From assembly GCA_017558145.1 (NCBI GenBank), contig JAFYWF010000100.1:62001-126000 (forward strand): 64,000 nt of DNA. Reading direction: 5' to 3'. Under the pieces are notes generated by a model. That model was not told the origin of the DNA and did no database searches. It saw only the letters and a program-made list of their open reading frames with translations. This DNA comes from Lachnospiraceae bacterium (GTDB lineage Bacteria > Bacillota > Clostridia > Lachnospirales > Lachnospiraceae). Each line of letters begins with the position of its first letter. Position 1 is the stretch's first letter. Position numbers and translations under genes: made by a program. Below are positions 27,951 to 36,263 of the stretch, piece after piece.

Positions 27951-29051
27951 TTATTTTCTTAATACACTTAAAATATACTGCTTCCATTGTTCGTATATCT
28001 TATCTAGTGTTGCTTCTTGTAAACTCTTACGAGCTTGTGTTCCCATATTCTCAGCTTCTTCCGGATTCTGGATATAGAACTCTATTGCCTCTACCATGGC
28101 ATCTACATCTCTTACAGGAACTAGCTGCCCTGTTCTTCCATGCTGAATCCAATAACGACTACCACCACATGGACAATCCGTACTAATAACCGGCAAACCA
28201 AGGGCCATAGCTTCCATTAATGCATTAGGCATTCCTTCGTAATTGGAAGGTAATACAAACATAGCTGCATCCGCCATGTCTTGTTCCAAGGTACTACTTA
28301 ATCCCATAAAGTGAATATGTTCTTTTAAGAAATCATTGCTTCCTACATACTGTAAAAGCTCTTCCTTACACTCATCATCACTTCCATCACCATACAAATA
28401 TAAGTGATAGTCCTCGTACTTCTCTAATATCTTTTCAAATGCATTTACTAACAGCATCTGATTTTTTTGTGCCACCAAACGGCCCACACAAACGATTTTA
28501 TTTTTTGGTTGCAAACGTTCTGCCTGTAAATATTTTTCATTCACAGGATTACAGATAATTCTGGATTTTTTCTGAAGAACTTCATCAAAGAATTCTTTTG
28601 CCTCTTCGGTCTGAAATACGCAACCTGCCGCCTTATTAAGAAACAGTTTATTCATCAAACCATTTACTTTGCCTACATAATCAATCTTAGGATCATTTCG
28701 AACCGATACAATTACCGGTATCGCAGTTCCCACGGTAGCCATCATGGCTCTATAATTGGCTTTTACACAAAAGGAAAGAAGTACATCCGGTTTTTCACGC
28801 ATAACAACTCGTCTTAGATTGCGAATTCGAAACCACTGTTTTGCATAACGAGAAGCACCTTCCTCCTTATCAGAAAGTCCTGCATGAATTCTTCTAACCC
28901 TAGAGTCCAACTCATATTCTTCCTCTGAGTACCATTCTGTAGCGATAATTACGTCTATTCCATTTTTCGCAAATTCATTTGCCAAAAGGCTTACAACTCT
29001 TTCTGCGCCACCTTTTCCCAAACTATTTAAATGAAACATTATCTTGTTCAT
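27951..29051 (-). CDS. Glycosyltransferase family 4
   Basis: 366 residues, GT-B fold. N-terminal HLNSLGKGGAERVVSLLANEF (GGAER loop), mid-protein VSVRNDP, and donor-site SNYEGMPNALMEAMALGLP then STDCPCGGSRYWI. Paralogue of the GT4 at 24.9-26.0 kb: both share VSVR..P, ICNPVN/VLPNPLN and the CPCGG segment. It ends 25 bases before asnB copy 2 and begins three bases after the upstream GT4 stop. Likely a retaining transferase acting on the lipid-linked intermediate at the cytoplasmic face. Confidence 0.93.
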   Translation of the reverse strand: MNKIMFHLNSLGKGGAERVVSLLANEFAKNGIDVIIATEWYSEEEYELDSRVRRIHAGLSDKEEGASRYAKQWFRIRNLRRVVMREKPDVLLSFCVKANYRAMMATVGTAIPVIVSVRNDPKIDYVGKVNGLMNKLFLNKAAGCVFQTEEAKEFFDEVLQKKSRIICNPVNEKYLQAERLQPKNKIVCVGRLVAQKNQMLLVNAFEKILEKYEDYHLYLYGDGSDDECKEELLQYVGSNDFLKEHIHFMGLSSTLEQDMADAAMFVLPSNYEGMPNALMEAMALGLPVISTDCPCGGSRYWIQHGRTGQLVPVRDVDAMVEAIEFYIQNPEEAENMGTQARKSLQEATLDKIYEQWKQYILSVLRK

Positions 29052-29054
29052 TCT

Positions 29055-30194
29055 TTACCATTCTCCTGTAATATAGAACTCTAGCATTTTCTTCGCTTGT
29101 TCTTTTACGTCAAAAGAAGCCTCTTTTACAACCTGGGCATACATACCACGCTTTTGGGCTCCCGAATTCAAATATTCTTTCCAAATCTCTTTTGCCCAAA
29201 ATATAGGTTCTTCTTCAATACTTCTTCTTTGTAACAAATCTGTTACTACAGCCTCTTCTGTAACTGTATCGGACATAATTCCCGGAAGGCCACTGGCTTG
29301 TGCTTCTATGGCAGTCCCTGGAAGACCTTCATAGAACGAAGGTAGGAGAAAATAATCCATGGCCTGATAATAACGATACACATCTTTTTTATTTCCCAGC
29401 ATAAGAACTCTGGATTCTAATCCCATTTCCACAGCCTGTGATTGAATTTCTTCTCTTAAATTTCCGTCCCCCAAGAACAGCATTTTTACCTGTAAAGTAC
29501 TGTTTTCTTCTTCCAACTTTACACACTGTTCCAAAATCTTAAGCATATACTTATGATTTTTCATAGGCGCAAATCTACCCACATGCCCTATCACATAATT
29601 ATCTTCAATTCCTAGTTCTTTGCGAACTTGTTCTCGTTGTTTATCATCAAAAGCAAACTGATCTACTGCAATTGCATTGGGTATAAATCTTGCTTTTCTA
29701 TTAACATCTTTTTGATTCCCAAAGACTGCCTCTCCTGCAAGATTGGAACAGGTAAATCGATAATCACATTTTTTATAAAGATTTTTTCTTAAAAATGTAG
29801 TCAATTTTCCTTTCAATCCTGGATCCACTCCTGCACTTCTTGCATGTGCAATGGTAGTTCGTACCCCCATCTTTTTCGCAATAGGCAAATATATGGATGC
29901 AGTACTAGTCATATGTCCGTGTACCACTTTTATTTCCGGATGCTGTCTAAAGAACGCTTCCCACGCTTTTTTATAAGTAAAATAATTTTTCACATTAAAT
30001 CGCGGAACATGATAGACCTTACCACCAAGGCTCTCTACTTCTTCTTCAAAAGCACATCTATCAGAGGTATGCTGACAAAAAACAAATTGTACTTTTTCTC
30101 TATCTATATTACGGTACAGATCCATAATTCGGCTTTCTGCTCCGCCAATATCTAATCTCCCTACCACATGTAGGACAATCATAGGTTGACTCAT
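29055..30194 (-). CDS. Glycosyltransferase family 4 (EpsF-like)
   Basis: 379 residues. Motifs: IVLHVVGRLDIGGAESRIMDLY at the N-terminus, HGHMTSTASIYLPIA, HARSAG, IGHVGRFAPMKNHKYML and LPSFYEGLPGTAIEAQASGLP (E-x7-E donor site). This is the EpsF/CapM-like branch found in Firmicutes exopolysaccharide loci. The start is ATG at 30192-30194, six bases after GGAG; the TTG four codons upstream lies within that ribosome site. It resembles the GT4 at 31.6-32.7 kb (both with SDT.TE.VVT near the C-terminus). Confidence 0.93.
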   Translation of the reverse strand: MSQPMIVLHVVGRLDIGGAESRIMDLYRNIDREKVQFVFCQHTSDRCAFEEEVESLGGKVYHVPRFNVKNYFTYKKAWEAFFRQHPEIKVVHGHMTSTASIYLPIAKKMGVRTTIAHARSAGVDPGLKGKLTTFLRKNLYKKCDYRFTCSNLAGEAVFGNQKDVNRKARFIPNAIAVDQFAFDDKQREQVRKELGIEDNYVIGHVGRFAPMKNHKYMLKILEQCVKLEEENSTLQVKMLFLGDGNLREEIQSQAVEMGLESRVLMLGNKKDVYRYYQAMDYFLLPSFYEGLPGTAIEAQASGLPGIMSDTVTEEAVVTDLLQRRSIEEEPIFWAKEIWKEYLNSGAQKRGMYAQVVKEASFDVKEQAKKMLEFYITGEW

Positions 30195-30215
30195 ACTACA
30201 CTCCAATTATGTGTT

Positions 30216-30983
30216 TTAAGCTTCTTTTTTACTTGCTCCTGTTTTTAAGGTATACAACGTAACCAACAAACGTTTCATTGTAGCCATGGCATATTCCTTA
30301 CTTCTTCCCATTATGGACTGCTTCTTTACAGGAACATCTAAGTATTCTTTATAGGATATAAAATCCTCTTTGTGTGTTTTTAAGATTTTCTCAAAATTTT
30401 CAAAATCTTTATCATTCATAGTATTGGTATGAACTACCAATGTGGTATATCCGCTATTTTTTTCTATATCCTTATTCTTTTGAAAGGCAATTGGTAAAAA
30501 AGTTAATCCCTTCCATTCATAAGGAAAATCGCCGAATCCGTCGGTAATATATCGGAATCCTGCTTCTTTTAATACAAATAACGTATTTTTGTCAAAGCTA
30601 TGTGCTGGCGCCATAAAAACATTAGTTTGGATTCCTATTTTCTGTAACTTTTCTTTTCCATCCAGAATCATTTCTCTCTGTTTATCCCTTGGAAGTCCTG
30701 CATATTCAGAGAAACAATTCAACGGAAACAAACCACCTTTTTGTGTGGTATAAATATGTTTCCACCCATGCATGGCAAGAACCCAATCTTTTTCTTTCCA
30801 TTTTTGTATCTGCACTTCAAAATCTTTCATTTTAGGATTTCTGGCAAGACTAGGATCTTGATTATCCGGAACAACGCCGATCAACGGCGCTATCCTATAT
30901 TCATCTAATAATTTTTCAAAACGACGAAATTTTTCCCAATCCATATCTGGAGTAATGTCGTCTAAACGAATTGCTATTTTCAT
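30216..30983 (-). CDS. DUF2334-type polysaccharide deacetylase-like protein
   Basis: 255 residues with a carbohydrate-esterase-4-like metal site: IRLDDITPD (Asp8-Asp9), AMHGWKH (His72, His76) and FMAPAHSFD in the middle. This order fits DUF2334 within the NodB-like superfamily. There is no signal peptide, so it is expected in the cytosol or at the inner face, unlike secreted CE4 enzymes. It may deacetylate an N-acetyl-hexosamine in a lipid-linked or nucleotide-linked intermediate; inference. It has a weak SD and starts 65 bases downstream of the hexapeptide acetyltransferase gene. Confidence 0.8.
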   Translation of the reverse strand: MKIAIRLDDITPDMDWEKFRRFEKLLDEYRIAPLIGVVPDNQDPSLARNPKMKDFEVQIQKWKEKDWVLAMHGWKHIYTTQKGGLFPLNCFSEYAGLPRDKQREMILDGKEKLQKIGIQTNVFMAPAHSFDKNTLFVLKEAGFRYITDGFGDFPYEWKGLTFLPIAFQKNKDIEKNSGYTTLVVHTNTMNDKDFENFEKILKTHKEDFISYKEYLDVPVKKQSIMGRSKEYAMATMKRLLVTLYTLKTGASKKEA

Positions 30984-31048
30984 TTATTATCTCAACTTCT
31001 TATTTTGAAATTATTTATTTGTTGTCTATATCCACTATGTGAAATTAT

Positions 31049-31570
31049 CTATGAAATATCTTTTGCAGGAACTCCCACTAAAATCGCTCCATCTTTCATA
31101 CAGCTTTTCGTAACTACAGCATTCGCTCCTACTTGAATGTTGTTACCTAAAACAATATCACCAAAAACTTTGGCTCCAGGCCCAAGATAAACATTATCTC
31201 CTATCTGTGGTGCCTTGTCTCGATTCGCTCCCACACATACACCTGGATGTAATTTAGCATTTTTCCCAATCTTAGTTCCGGCATTAATAATCACAGAACC
31301 TAAGTGGGCCATTTCAAAACCTTCTTCTAATACATTTAATGGAATCGAAATTCCATATCTTGTCTGAATTCTCAAAAGGCGGAACAAATACCATACTCTG
31401 CTAACTTTCCTGTTATTGGCTGCATATTCTGCTTTTCGCAAAAATTTTGCATGCTTATACAACACTTGCTGTTCTGTCATCATAAAAGGCAAATCGTAGT
31501 ACCACTTTTTATGATATTTCTTTTCTTCTATTGTTAAATATCGTTTTAAATCTTCTTTACTACGAATCAT
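31049..31570 (-). CDS. Hexapeptide-repeat acetyltransferase (CysE/WcaB-like)
   Basis: 173 residues. The C-terminal half (about 88-170) is a left-handed beta helix of hexapeptide repeats (VIINAGTKIGKNAKLHPGVCVG, IGDNVYLGPGAKVFG, IQVGANAVVTKS) ending GVPAKDIS. The N-terminal half is helical as in serine acetyltransferases and in polysaccharide O-acetyltransferases such as WcaB or EpsI. In this locus an acetyl-CoA-dependent O- or N-acetylation of a sugar is more likely than cysteine biosynthesis. It lacks the PglD-type Rossmann half. SD GAGG five bases from ATG. Confidence 0.85.
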   Translation of the reverse strand: MIRSKEDLKRYLTIEEKKYHKKWYYDLPFMMTEQQVLYKHAKFLRKAEYAANNRKVSRVWYLFRLLRIQTRYGISIPLNVLEEGFEMAHLGSVIINAGTKIGKNAKLHPGVCVGANRDKAPQIGDNVYLGPGAKVFGDIVLGNNIQVGANAVVTKSCMKDGAILVGVPAKDIS

Positions 31571-31618
31571 AAATACCTCACTGATAATATTCGTTGCTAT
31601 CTACCTTCAAGGCTTGTC

Positions 31619-32707
31619 TCACTTACATACTTCTTCAAAATACTCCTGGTACCATTTGGAAAGAGTATCCATGTCATAGCCAGCATCTTGAATGGACTTT
31701 CTCTGACACTTTCGTTCACTCAACTTACTATTTTCCAATACTTCCATGGCTCTTTCAGCCCAATAGGATGGTGTTTTCTGTATGGATTCCATAAAAACTA
31801 ACCCTTGCGTAACCACTACATCCTCCGTGATGGTATCCGAAATCACAGCTGGCAAAGAGGCTATCTGAGCCTCAATTAGGGTCAATGGTAATCCTTCGAA
31901 AAAAGATGGGAAAATCAATACGTCCATAGCTGACATAAAATTCTGCGCATCATGACGAATTCCTGTCAAAACAACTCTATCTTCTAACTGCAATTTACGA
32001 ATCTTCTCTTCAATCTGCGGACGTAAGTCTCCTTCTCCCAAACAGAAAAATACTGCATCTCTATCTCTATCTGTAATCTCTTTATATACATCTAACAAAA
32101 ACATATGATTCTTAGATTCAATAAAATTTGCAATATGGCCATAGACATGTTTACCCTCAAGATTGAATTCTCTACGAATAACCTCTGCTTTTTTCTCATC
32201 ATAAACAAACTTATCTACATTAATTGCATTGTGAATAATCTGAAACTCTTGATTATCAAACATCCACTTTCCAGCCTTCGGCGAACACGCTAATCTTTTG
32301 TCTGTCGCAAATTTCATACAGATTTTACCAATTTTATGAATTGTAACTTGAGGATCAGTTTCATTGTGAGAATGACAAATCGTTTTTGCTCCTGCAATTT
32401 TTGCAACCAACAATTGTAATGCCACCAAAGCATTGGCTGTATGACGTATCACAATATCATACTTGTTTTTCTTTACAATTTTATATAGCTGTAACAAACT
32501 CCCCACTGGGTCTTTGGTCAATCGAGGTACTTCATAAATATTCCCACCCAAAGCTTTAATTTGTTCTCTGTAATCATTTTCTTTTTGAACATGCACAACA
32601 AAATCAAACTGAAACTTTTCTCTGTCGATTTTTTCATACAAATTCATAATGAAATTTTCCATTCCTCCGGGATACATAGCTCCCACGATGTGGAGAATTT
32701 TTATCAT
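31619..32707 (-). CDS. Glycosyltransferase family 4 (EpsF-like)
   Basis: 362 residues, GT-B fold. Motifs: KILHIVGAMYPGGMENFIMNLY, HSHNETDP, IIHNAINVDKF, YGHIANFIESKNH and FPSFFEGLPLTLIEAQIASLP (E-x7-E). Closest in style to EpsF of exopolysaccharide loci and to the GT4 at 29.1-30.2 kb. SD GGAG seven bases upstream of ATG. Begins ten bases after the epimerase stop, indicating one transcript. Confidence 0.93.
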   Translation of the reverse strand: MIKILHIVGAMYPGGMENFIMNLYEKIDREKFQFDFVVHVQKENDYREQIKALGGNIYEVPRLTKDPVGSLLQLYKIVKKNKYDIVIRHTANALVALQLLVAKIAGAKTICHSHNETDPQVTIHKIGKICMKFATDKRLACSPKAGKWMFDNQEFQIIHNAINVDKFVYDEKKAEVIRREFNLEGKHVYGHIANFIESKNHMFLLDVYKEITDRDRDAVFFCLGEGDLRPQIEEKIRKLQLEDRVVLTGIRHDAQNFMSAMDVLIFPSFFEGLPLTLIEAQIASLPAVISDTITEDVVVTQGLVFMESIQKTPSYWAERAMEVLENSKLSERKCQRKSIQDAGYDMDTLSKWYQEYFEEVCK

Positions 32708-32717
32708 ATTCTGACTC

Positions 32718-33698
32718 CTATTTGCTCAAATCTTCCTTGTACCAGTCAATTGCTAAGGCAATTCCCTTGGCAAAATCATAATCTGGATCATACCCAAGTA
32801 AGTTTCTAGCCTTACTAATATCTGCATTAGAATGCTTAATATCACCTTTTCTATCTGGTCCAAAGTTTGGCTCAATCTTCTTGCCCAAAGCTTCGCAGAG
32901 TGTATAGTAAATATCAATTAAGTATTCTCTTCCACCATAAGCAATATTGAAGGCTTGTCCCGCTGCTTCGCTTGGTGCAAGACACGCTTTTAAGTTAGCT
33001 TCGATTACATTGTCAATATAAGTAAAGTCTCTAGACTGTTTTCCATCTCCGTTAATAGTTGGAACTTCATCATTAATTAACATTTTAATGAATTTCGGAA
33101 TTACTGCTGCATATACTCCGTCTGGATCCTGATGTCTACCAAACACGTTAAAGTAACGCATTCCATAAGTATCCAGTCCATAGAGTTTTGTATATAATTT
33201 TCCATACTCTTCATCCACACGTTTGGTAAGTGCATAAGGAGAAAGTAAATTTCCTTCCTGTCCTTCTACTTTTGGTAATACTGGATGATCGCCATATACA
33301 GAACTGGAAGAAGCATATACGAATTTTTTAACGCCCTGCTGTCTTGCAGCTTCCATCATATTTAAAGTTCCGCGAATATTTACTTCTTCGTAGAATAATG
33401 GCATTTCAATACTTCTTGGAACACTTCCCCAAGCAGCCTGATTTAATACAAAATCTACACCTTCACATGCTTTCATACAGGTATCTAAATCACGAATATC
33501 GCCTTCGATAAAAGTATAATTCTCTCTGTCTTTTAATCTATTTACATTTTCAATTTTCCCGGTAGATAAGTTATCCAGGCAACGTACCTGATATCCCATA
33601 TCTGTAATCGCTTCACAAAGATTAGATCCAATAAAACCTGCTCCACCGGTTACTAAAAATAAACTGTCTTTTGGAAACACTAAATTCTGATATCCCAT
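32718..33698 (-). CDS. UDP-N-acetylhexosamine(uronate) C4-epimerase, TviC/WbpP-like SDR
   Basis: 326 residues from ATG at 33696-33698 (GGGAG nine bases upstream); a start 19 codons earlier has no SD. Extended-SDR features: TGGAGFIG (17-24), catalytic SSSSVYG and Y155-x3-K159 (SPYALTKR), and FNVFGRHQDPDGVYAAVIPKF, a segment characteristic of the WbpP/TviC/Gne2 group that interconverts UDP-GlcNAc/GalNAc and their uronates. It pairs logically with the TviB/WbpO-like dehydrogenase at 39.3-40.6 kb to provide GlcNAcA and GalNAcA. It starts just downstream of a terminator-like hairpin (33800-33829). The exact substrate pair is inferred. Confidence 0.87.
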   Translation of the reverse strand: MGYQNLVFPKDSLFLVTGGAGFIGSNLCEAITDMGYQVRCLDNLSTGKIENVNRLKDRENYTFIEGDIRDLDTCMKACEGVDFVLNQAAWGSVPRSIEMPLFYEEVNIRGTLNMMEAARQQGVKKFVYASSSSVYGDHPVLPKVEGQEGNLLSPYALTKRVDEEYGKLYTKLYGLDTYGMRYFNVFGRHQDPDGVYAAVIPKFIKMLINDEVPTINGDGKQSRDFTYIDNVIEANLKACLAPSEAAGQAFNIAYGGREYLIDIYYTLCEALGKKIEPNFGPDRKGDIKHSNADISKARNLLGYDPDYDFAKGIALAIDWYKEDLSK

Positions 33699-33789
33699 AT
33701 TCTTTCTCTCCCATATCTTAACATTCTTATCTTTATATGCACATAAAAATTCCATTTAAGCATAATAGTTACAATCCATTTTATAATAA

Positions 33790-33830
33790 CACAAAAATAG
33801 GTCTGACGCAAAAAAAGTTGCATCAGACCC
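33790..33830 (-). terminator. Rho-independent terminator-like hairpin
   Basis: Arms at 33800-33811 and 33818-33829 form a 12-base stem (one C-A mismatch on plus, a T-G wobble on minus) with a 6-base loop. On the minus strand the stem is followed at once by TATTTTTG, a U-tract. It sits after a possible 33-residue small ORF and before the epimerase gene, so it could end the upstream transcript or act as an attenuator. No strong promoter is visible between it and the epimerase start. Confidence 0.7.
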
Positions 33831-33849
33831 TAAAATAGTCTTTTCACTA

Positions 33850-33951
33850 TTATTCTTTTGAAACAGATTTGCACATAAAGCTTGATGCTATCTGACTTAA
33901 TCCCTTTTCTATCCTTGTTAGAATATCTTCTTTTTTCAATCCATTTTTCAA
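33850..33951 (-). CDS. Small ORF, 33 residues, unknown
   Basis: TTG start (33949-33951) preceded by a perfect AGGAG with a 7-base spacer, stop TAA followed directly by TAG. The product is basic and amphipathic, beginning MKNGLKKEDILTRIEKGL and ending with a Cys-containing tail (MCKSVSKE). It begins 37 bases after the upstream GT4 gene and ends 20 bases before the terminator-like hairpin, so it would be the last cistron of that transcript. It vaguely recalls small autoinducer or leader peptides, but the Pro/Glu tail of AgrD-type peptides is missing. It could also be a chance reading or a remnant. Confidence 0.4.
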   Translation of the reverse strand: MKNGLKKEDILTRIEKGLSQIASSFMCKSVSKE

Positions 33952-33987
33952 ACTTAATCTCCTGTATCTAAGTCTTTCAAATTACTA

Positions 33988-35025
33988 TTATCTTAATGTT
34001 GTATATATTTCTACAAGCTTATCTATACTTTTTGCTAATTCAAATCCATCTAGTACTCTTTGACGCCCAGTCTGTCCCAACTTTTCTTGCTGCTTTTCAT
34101 CTTGCAACAATTTTTCTATTGCTTCCTTTAAACTATTCTCATCTTTTGGTTGAATTAAAACACCACTAACTCCATCTTCAATCACCTGTGGAATTCCCCC
34201 TACTGCAGAAGCAATGCACGCACATTCATAGGACATACCTTCTAGTAAGGACATTGGCAAACCTTCAAAATACGTTGGCAGTACAAATATGTTACATTCT
34301 TGCAGATATTTTTCTTTTTCTTCTTTATCAATCCAACCAAGTTGATGAATAAACTCTGGATATTTATCTGCTATATTTTTCAAATCTCCATCTACCCAAA
34401 CACCGCCTAGATATAATTCCAGCTCTGGATAGTCATCCTTTAATTCTACTACCACATTCAACAATTCTCGAATACCTTTTTCTTTACAAAGGCGTCCTAG
34501 AAAAAGAAGCTTTTGTCCTGAAGTTTTTTTATTATTAATTTCGGAAACCTCTATAGCATTAGGAAAAGATATTACTTTCTCTTCAGCAATAATCTTTTTA
34601 AAAATATCTCCTAAATAATCCGCAACCACTAAAAACACATCTGCTTTTTCTAATGTTTTCTTGATAAATTCCTGTTTCTTCTTATCACATTCCTGATAAT
34701 AGAATTCTTGGAAATTCCCTCCATGCTGATGAATTACAAGTTTTTTCCCAAATATTTTTGTTAAATAAATAAATGGAATTTTACGATACAAACTCATATC
34801 CGATGCCATATTGATATGCACGATATCATAATGGCTGACGTTTTTAATAAACTTAAATATCGCTCCTATGGCAACCATTAATTTATGTAGTTTTCCTCCA
34901 TCTTCCATGGTACCGATATATTTTAATTCTATTTTTTTGTCCAATCCTGCTTTGTAATAATTATTAACTACTGCCGAGATTCCTCCGTTAACACTGCGTG
35001 CCGGACCAATCATTACTACTTTCAT
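33988..35025 (-). CDS. Glycosyltransferase family 4
   Basis: 345 residues, GT-B fold. N-terminal MIGPARSVNGGISAVVNNYY (GG loop), HINMASDMSLYRK, HQHGGNFQEFY, LLFLGRLCKEKGIRELL and LPTYFEGLPMSLLEGMSYECA (E-x7-E donor site). Similar to capsule GT4 enzymes that attach hexoses. SD AGGTG eight bases before ATG. It is followed by the small ORF and a terminator-like hairpin, so it is near the end of a transcript that includes the O-acylation genes. Confidence 0.93.
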   Translation of the reverse strand: MKVVMIGPARSVNGGISAVVNNYYKAGLDKKIELKYIGTMEDGGKLHKLMVAIGAIFKFIKNVSHYDIVHINMASDMSLYRKIPFIYLTKIFGKKLVIHQHGGNFQEFYYQECDKKKQEFIKKTLEKADVFLVVADYLGDIFKKIIAEEKVISFPNAIEVSEINNKKTSGQKLLFLGRLCKEKGIRELLNVVVELKDDYPELELYLGGVWVDGDLKNIADKYPEFIHQLGWIDKEEKEKYLQECNIFVLPTYFEGLPMSLLEGMSYECACIASAVGGIPQVIEDGVSGVLIQPKDENSLKEAIEKLLQDEKQQEKLGQTGRQRVLDGFELAKSIDKLVEIYTTLR

Positions 35026-35097
35026 GTATTGTACACCTACTTAACTTGTTAATGTTATCCAAATTTATTTTTTACATTTTTCTACCTGCGTTAACTT

Positions 35098-36252
35098 TTA
35101 TTTAAGCCATAATTCAGGTTTCCAATGATTCACATTTATTAAACCAAAACTATTTCTTTCTACCACTTCGTATATAAAAATATCCGGTGATTCTTCATCT
35201 ATTGTTTTGGCATCTAATTTATCTTTGTGAACACTATATACCTCGCCAAATTCTGCCGAAAGAAACGGAAGCATAGAAACCCCAAAAGAATCTCTTGCAA
35301 AATATACTTTTCTTTTATCTTTAGAGTTTGAATAATTTCTTTCATCCCCGTAAAAATCAGACATGATTAATGCTGCTTCTCCATCACTACTAACTTCATT
35401 TTTTGTATATCCACTAAGATGGTAATTCGTATCCACACTTAGATGCTCTGATATCCCCAACATTTCTGCCAAATCATATCCATGCCAGCGGAGTACAGGT
35501 TCATTTATTTCTTCCCATGTCACTTGTTCAAACGGTTCAGTCTTTACTCCCATTTTTTCTAATAATGGTTTTGTTCCCCAATATGCTCCCATATAATTCC
35601 AATGTGTGTCTATTTTGAAATATAATTGAAGATCCGGATATGCAGCTTTAGCCTGTAGCACTTCCTCTTTCGGATATATTACTGTTATATCAGAATTCTC
35701 TCTAATATATTGTATGGCTTGTTCAGTACGTGATGGTCCTTTAGGAACACCTTCTTTTCCAGGCATATACTCGCTGTAAATTGTATTTTTATTTGGAGCT
35801 ACATAAAAGATAAATTCAATTCCACGTTCATCAAAATATTGTTGTGTAACTAACAAATCCGCTAACAATACTTCCAACTCTTCTTCGTCATATAAGTTTG
35901 ATTTCTCATAATCAGCTAACGTATATAATCCAAATAACCAGCCTTCATTTCCTATAATCACATCCGCATTTGACGATTTACCAAAAATCTTATAATCAAT
36001 TAAATTATTTAAGTATATCCACTTATTTCTAAATGGAAAATTATCATCAAAATAAATATTATATTCAGAAAAATAGTTGTTATAATTATGAAAAGTAAAT
36101 TTCGGTTTGGTTGCCAACTCACGATTTTCTCTATTCTCAGCTTCTTGTTTTACTTTTGAATTTTGTGGCATCACTCCAAGTAAACTATTTATACATAACA
36201 AACAGAAAACAAATAGAAGTATTATTTTACCATATTTTCTTTGTTTCTCCAT
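35098..36252 (-). CDS. AlgJ/AlgX-like SGNH-type O-acyltransferase partner
   Basis: 384 residues from ATG at 36250-36252 (AGAGG eight bases upstream; a GTG three codons earlier has the SD too close). One N-terminal signal-anchor helix (about 9-28) places the rest outside the membrane. The core matches AlgJ/AlgX: NEGWLFGL near 105, YVAPNKNTIYSEY, DTHWNYMGAYWG (catalytic Asp-His region 215-226) and FARDSFGVSMLPF (Ser322). It immediately follows the MBOAT gene, the usual partner that supplies acetyl groups across the membrane. Together they should O-acetylate the exported glycan. Confidence 0.88.
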   Translation of the reverse strand: MEKQRKYGKIILLFVFCLLCINSLLGVMPQNSKVKQEAENRENRELATKPKFTFHNYNNYFSEYNIYFDDNFPFRNKWIYLNNLIDYKIFGKSSNADVIIGNEGWLFGLYTLADYEKSNLYDEEELEVLLADLLVTQQYFDERGIEFIFYVAPNKNTIYSEYMPGKEGVPKGPSRTEQAIQYIRENSDITVIYPKEEVLQAKAAYPDLQLYFKIDTHWNYMGAYWGTKPLLEKMGVKTEPFEQVTWEEINEPVLRWHGYDLAEMLGISEHLSVDTNYHLSGYTKNEVSSDGEAALIMSDFYGDERNYSNSKDKRKVYFARDSFGVSMLPFLSAEFGEVYSVHKDKLDAKTIDEESPDIFIYEVVERNSFGLINVNHWKPELWLK

Positions 36253-36263
36253 TCTCACCACCT

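Noticed and set aside
31049..31570. Assignment of the hexapeptide acetyltransferase as PglD or as CysE
   Set aside because: It lacks the PglD N-terminal Rossmann part, and its context gives no link to cysteine synthesis; kept as a generic polysaccharide acetyltransferase.
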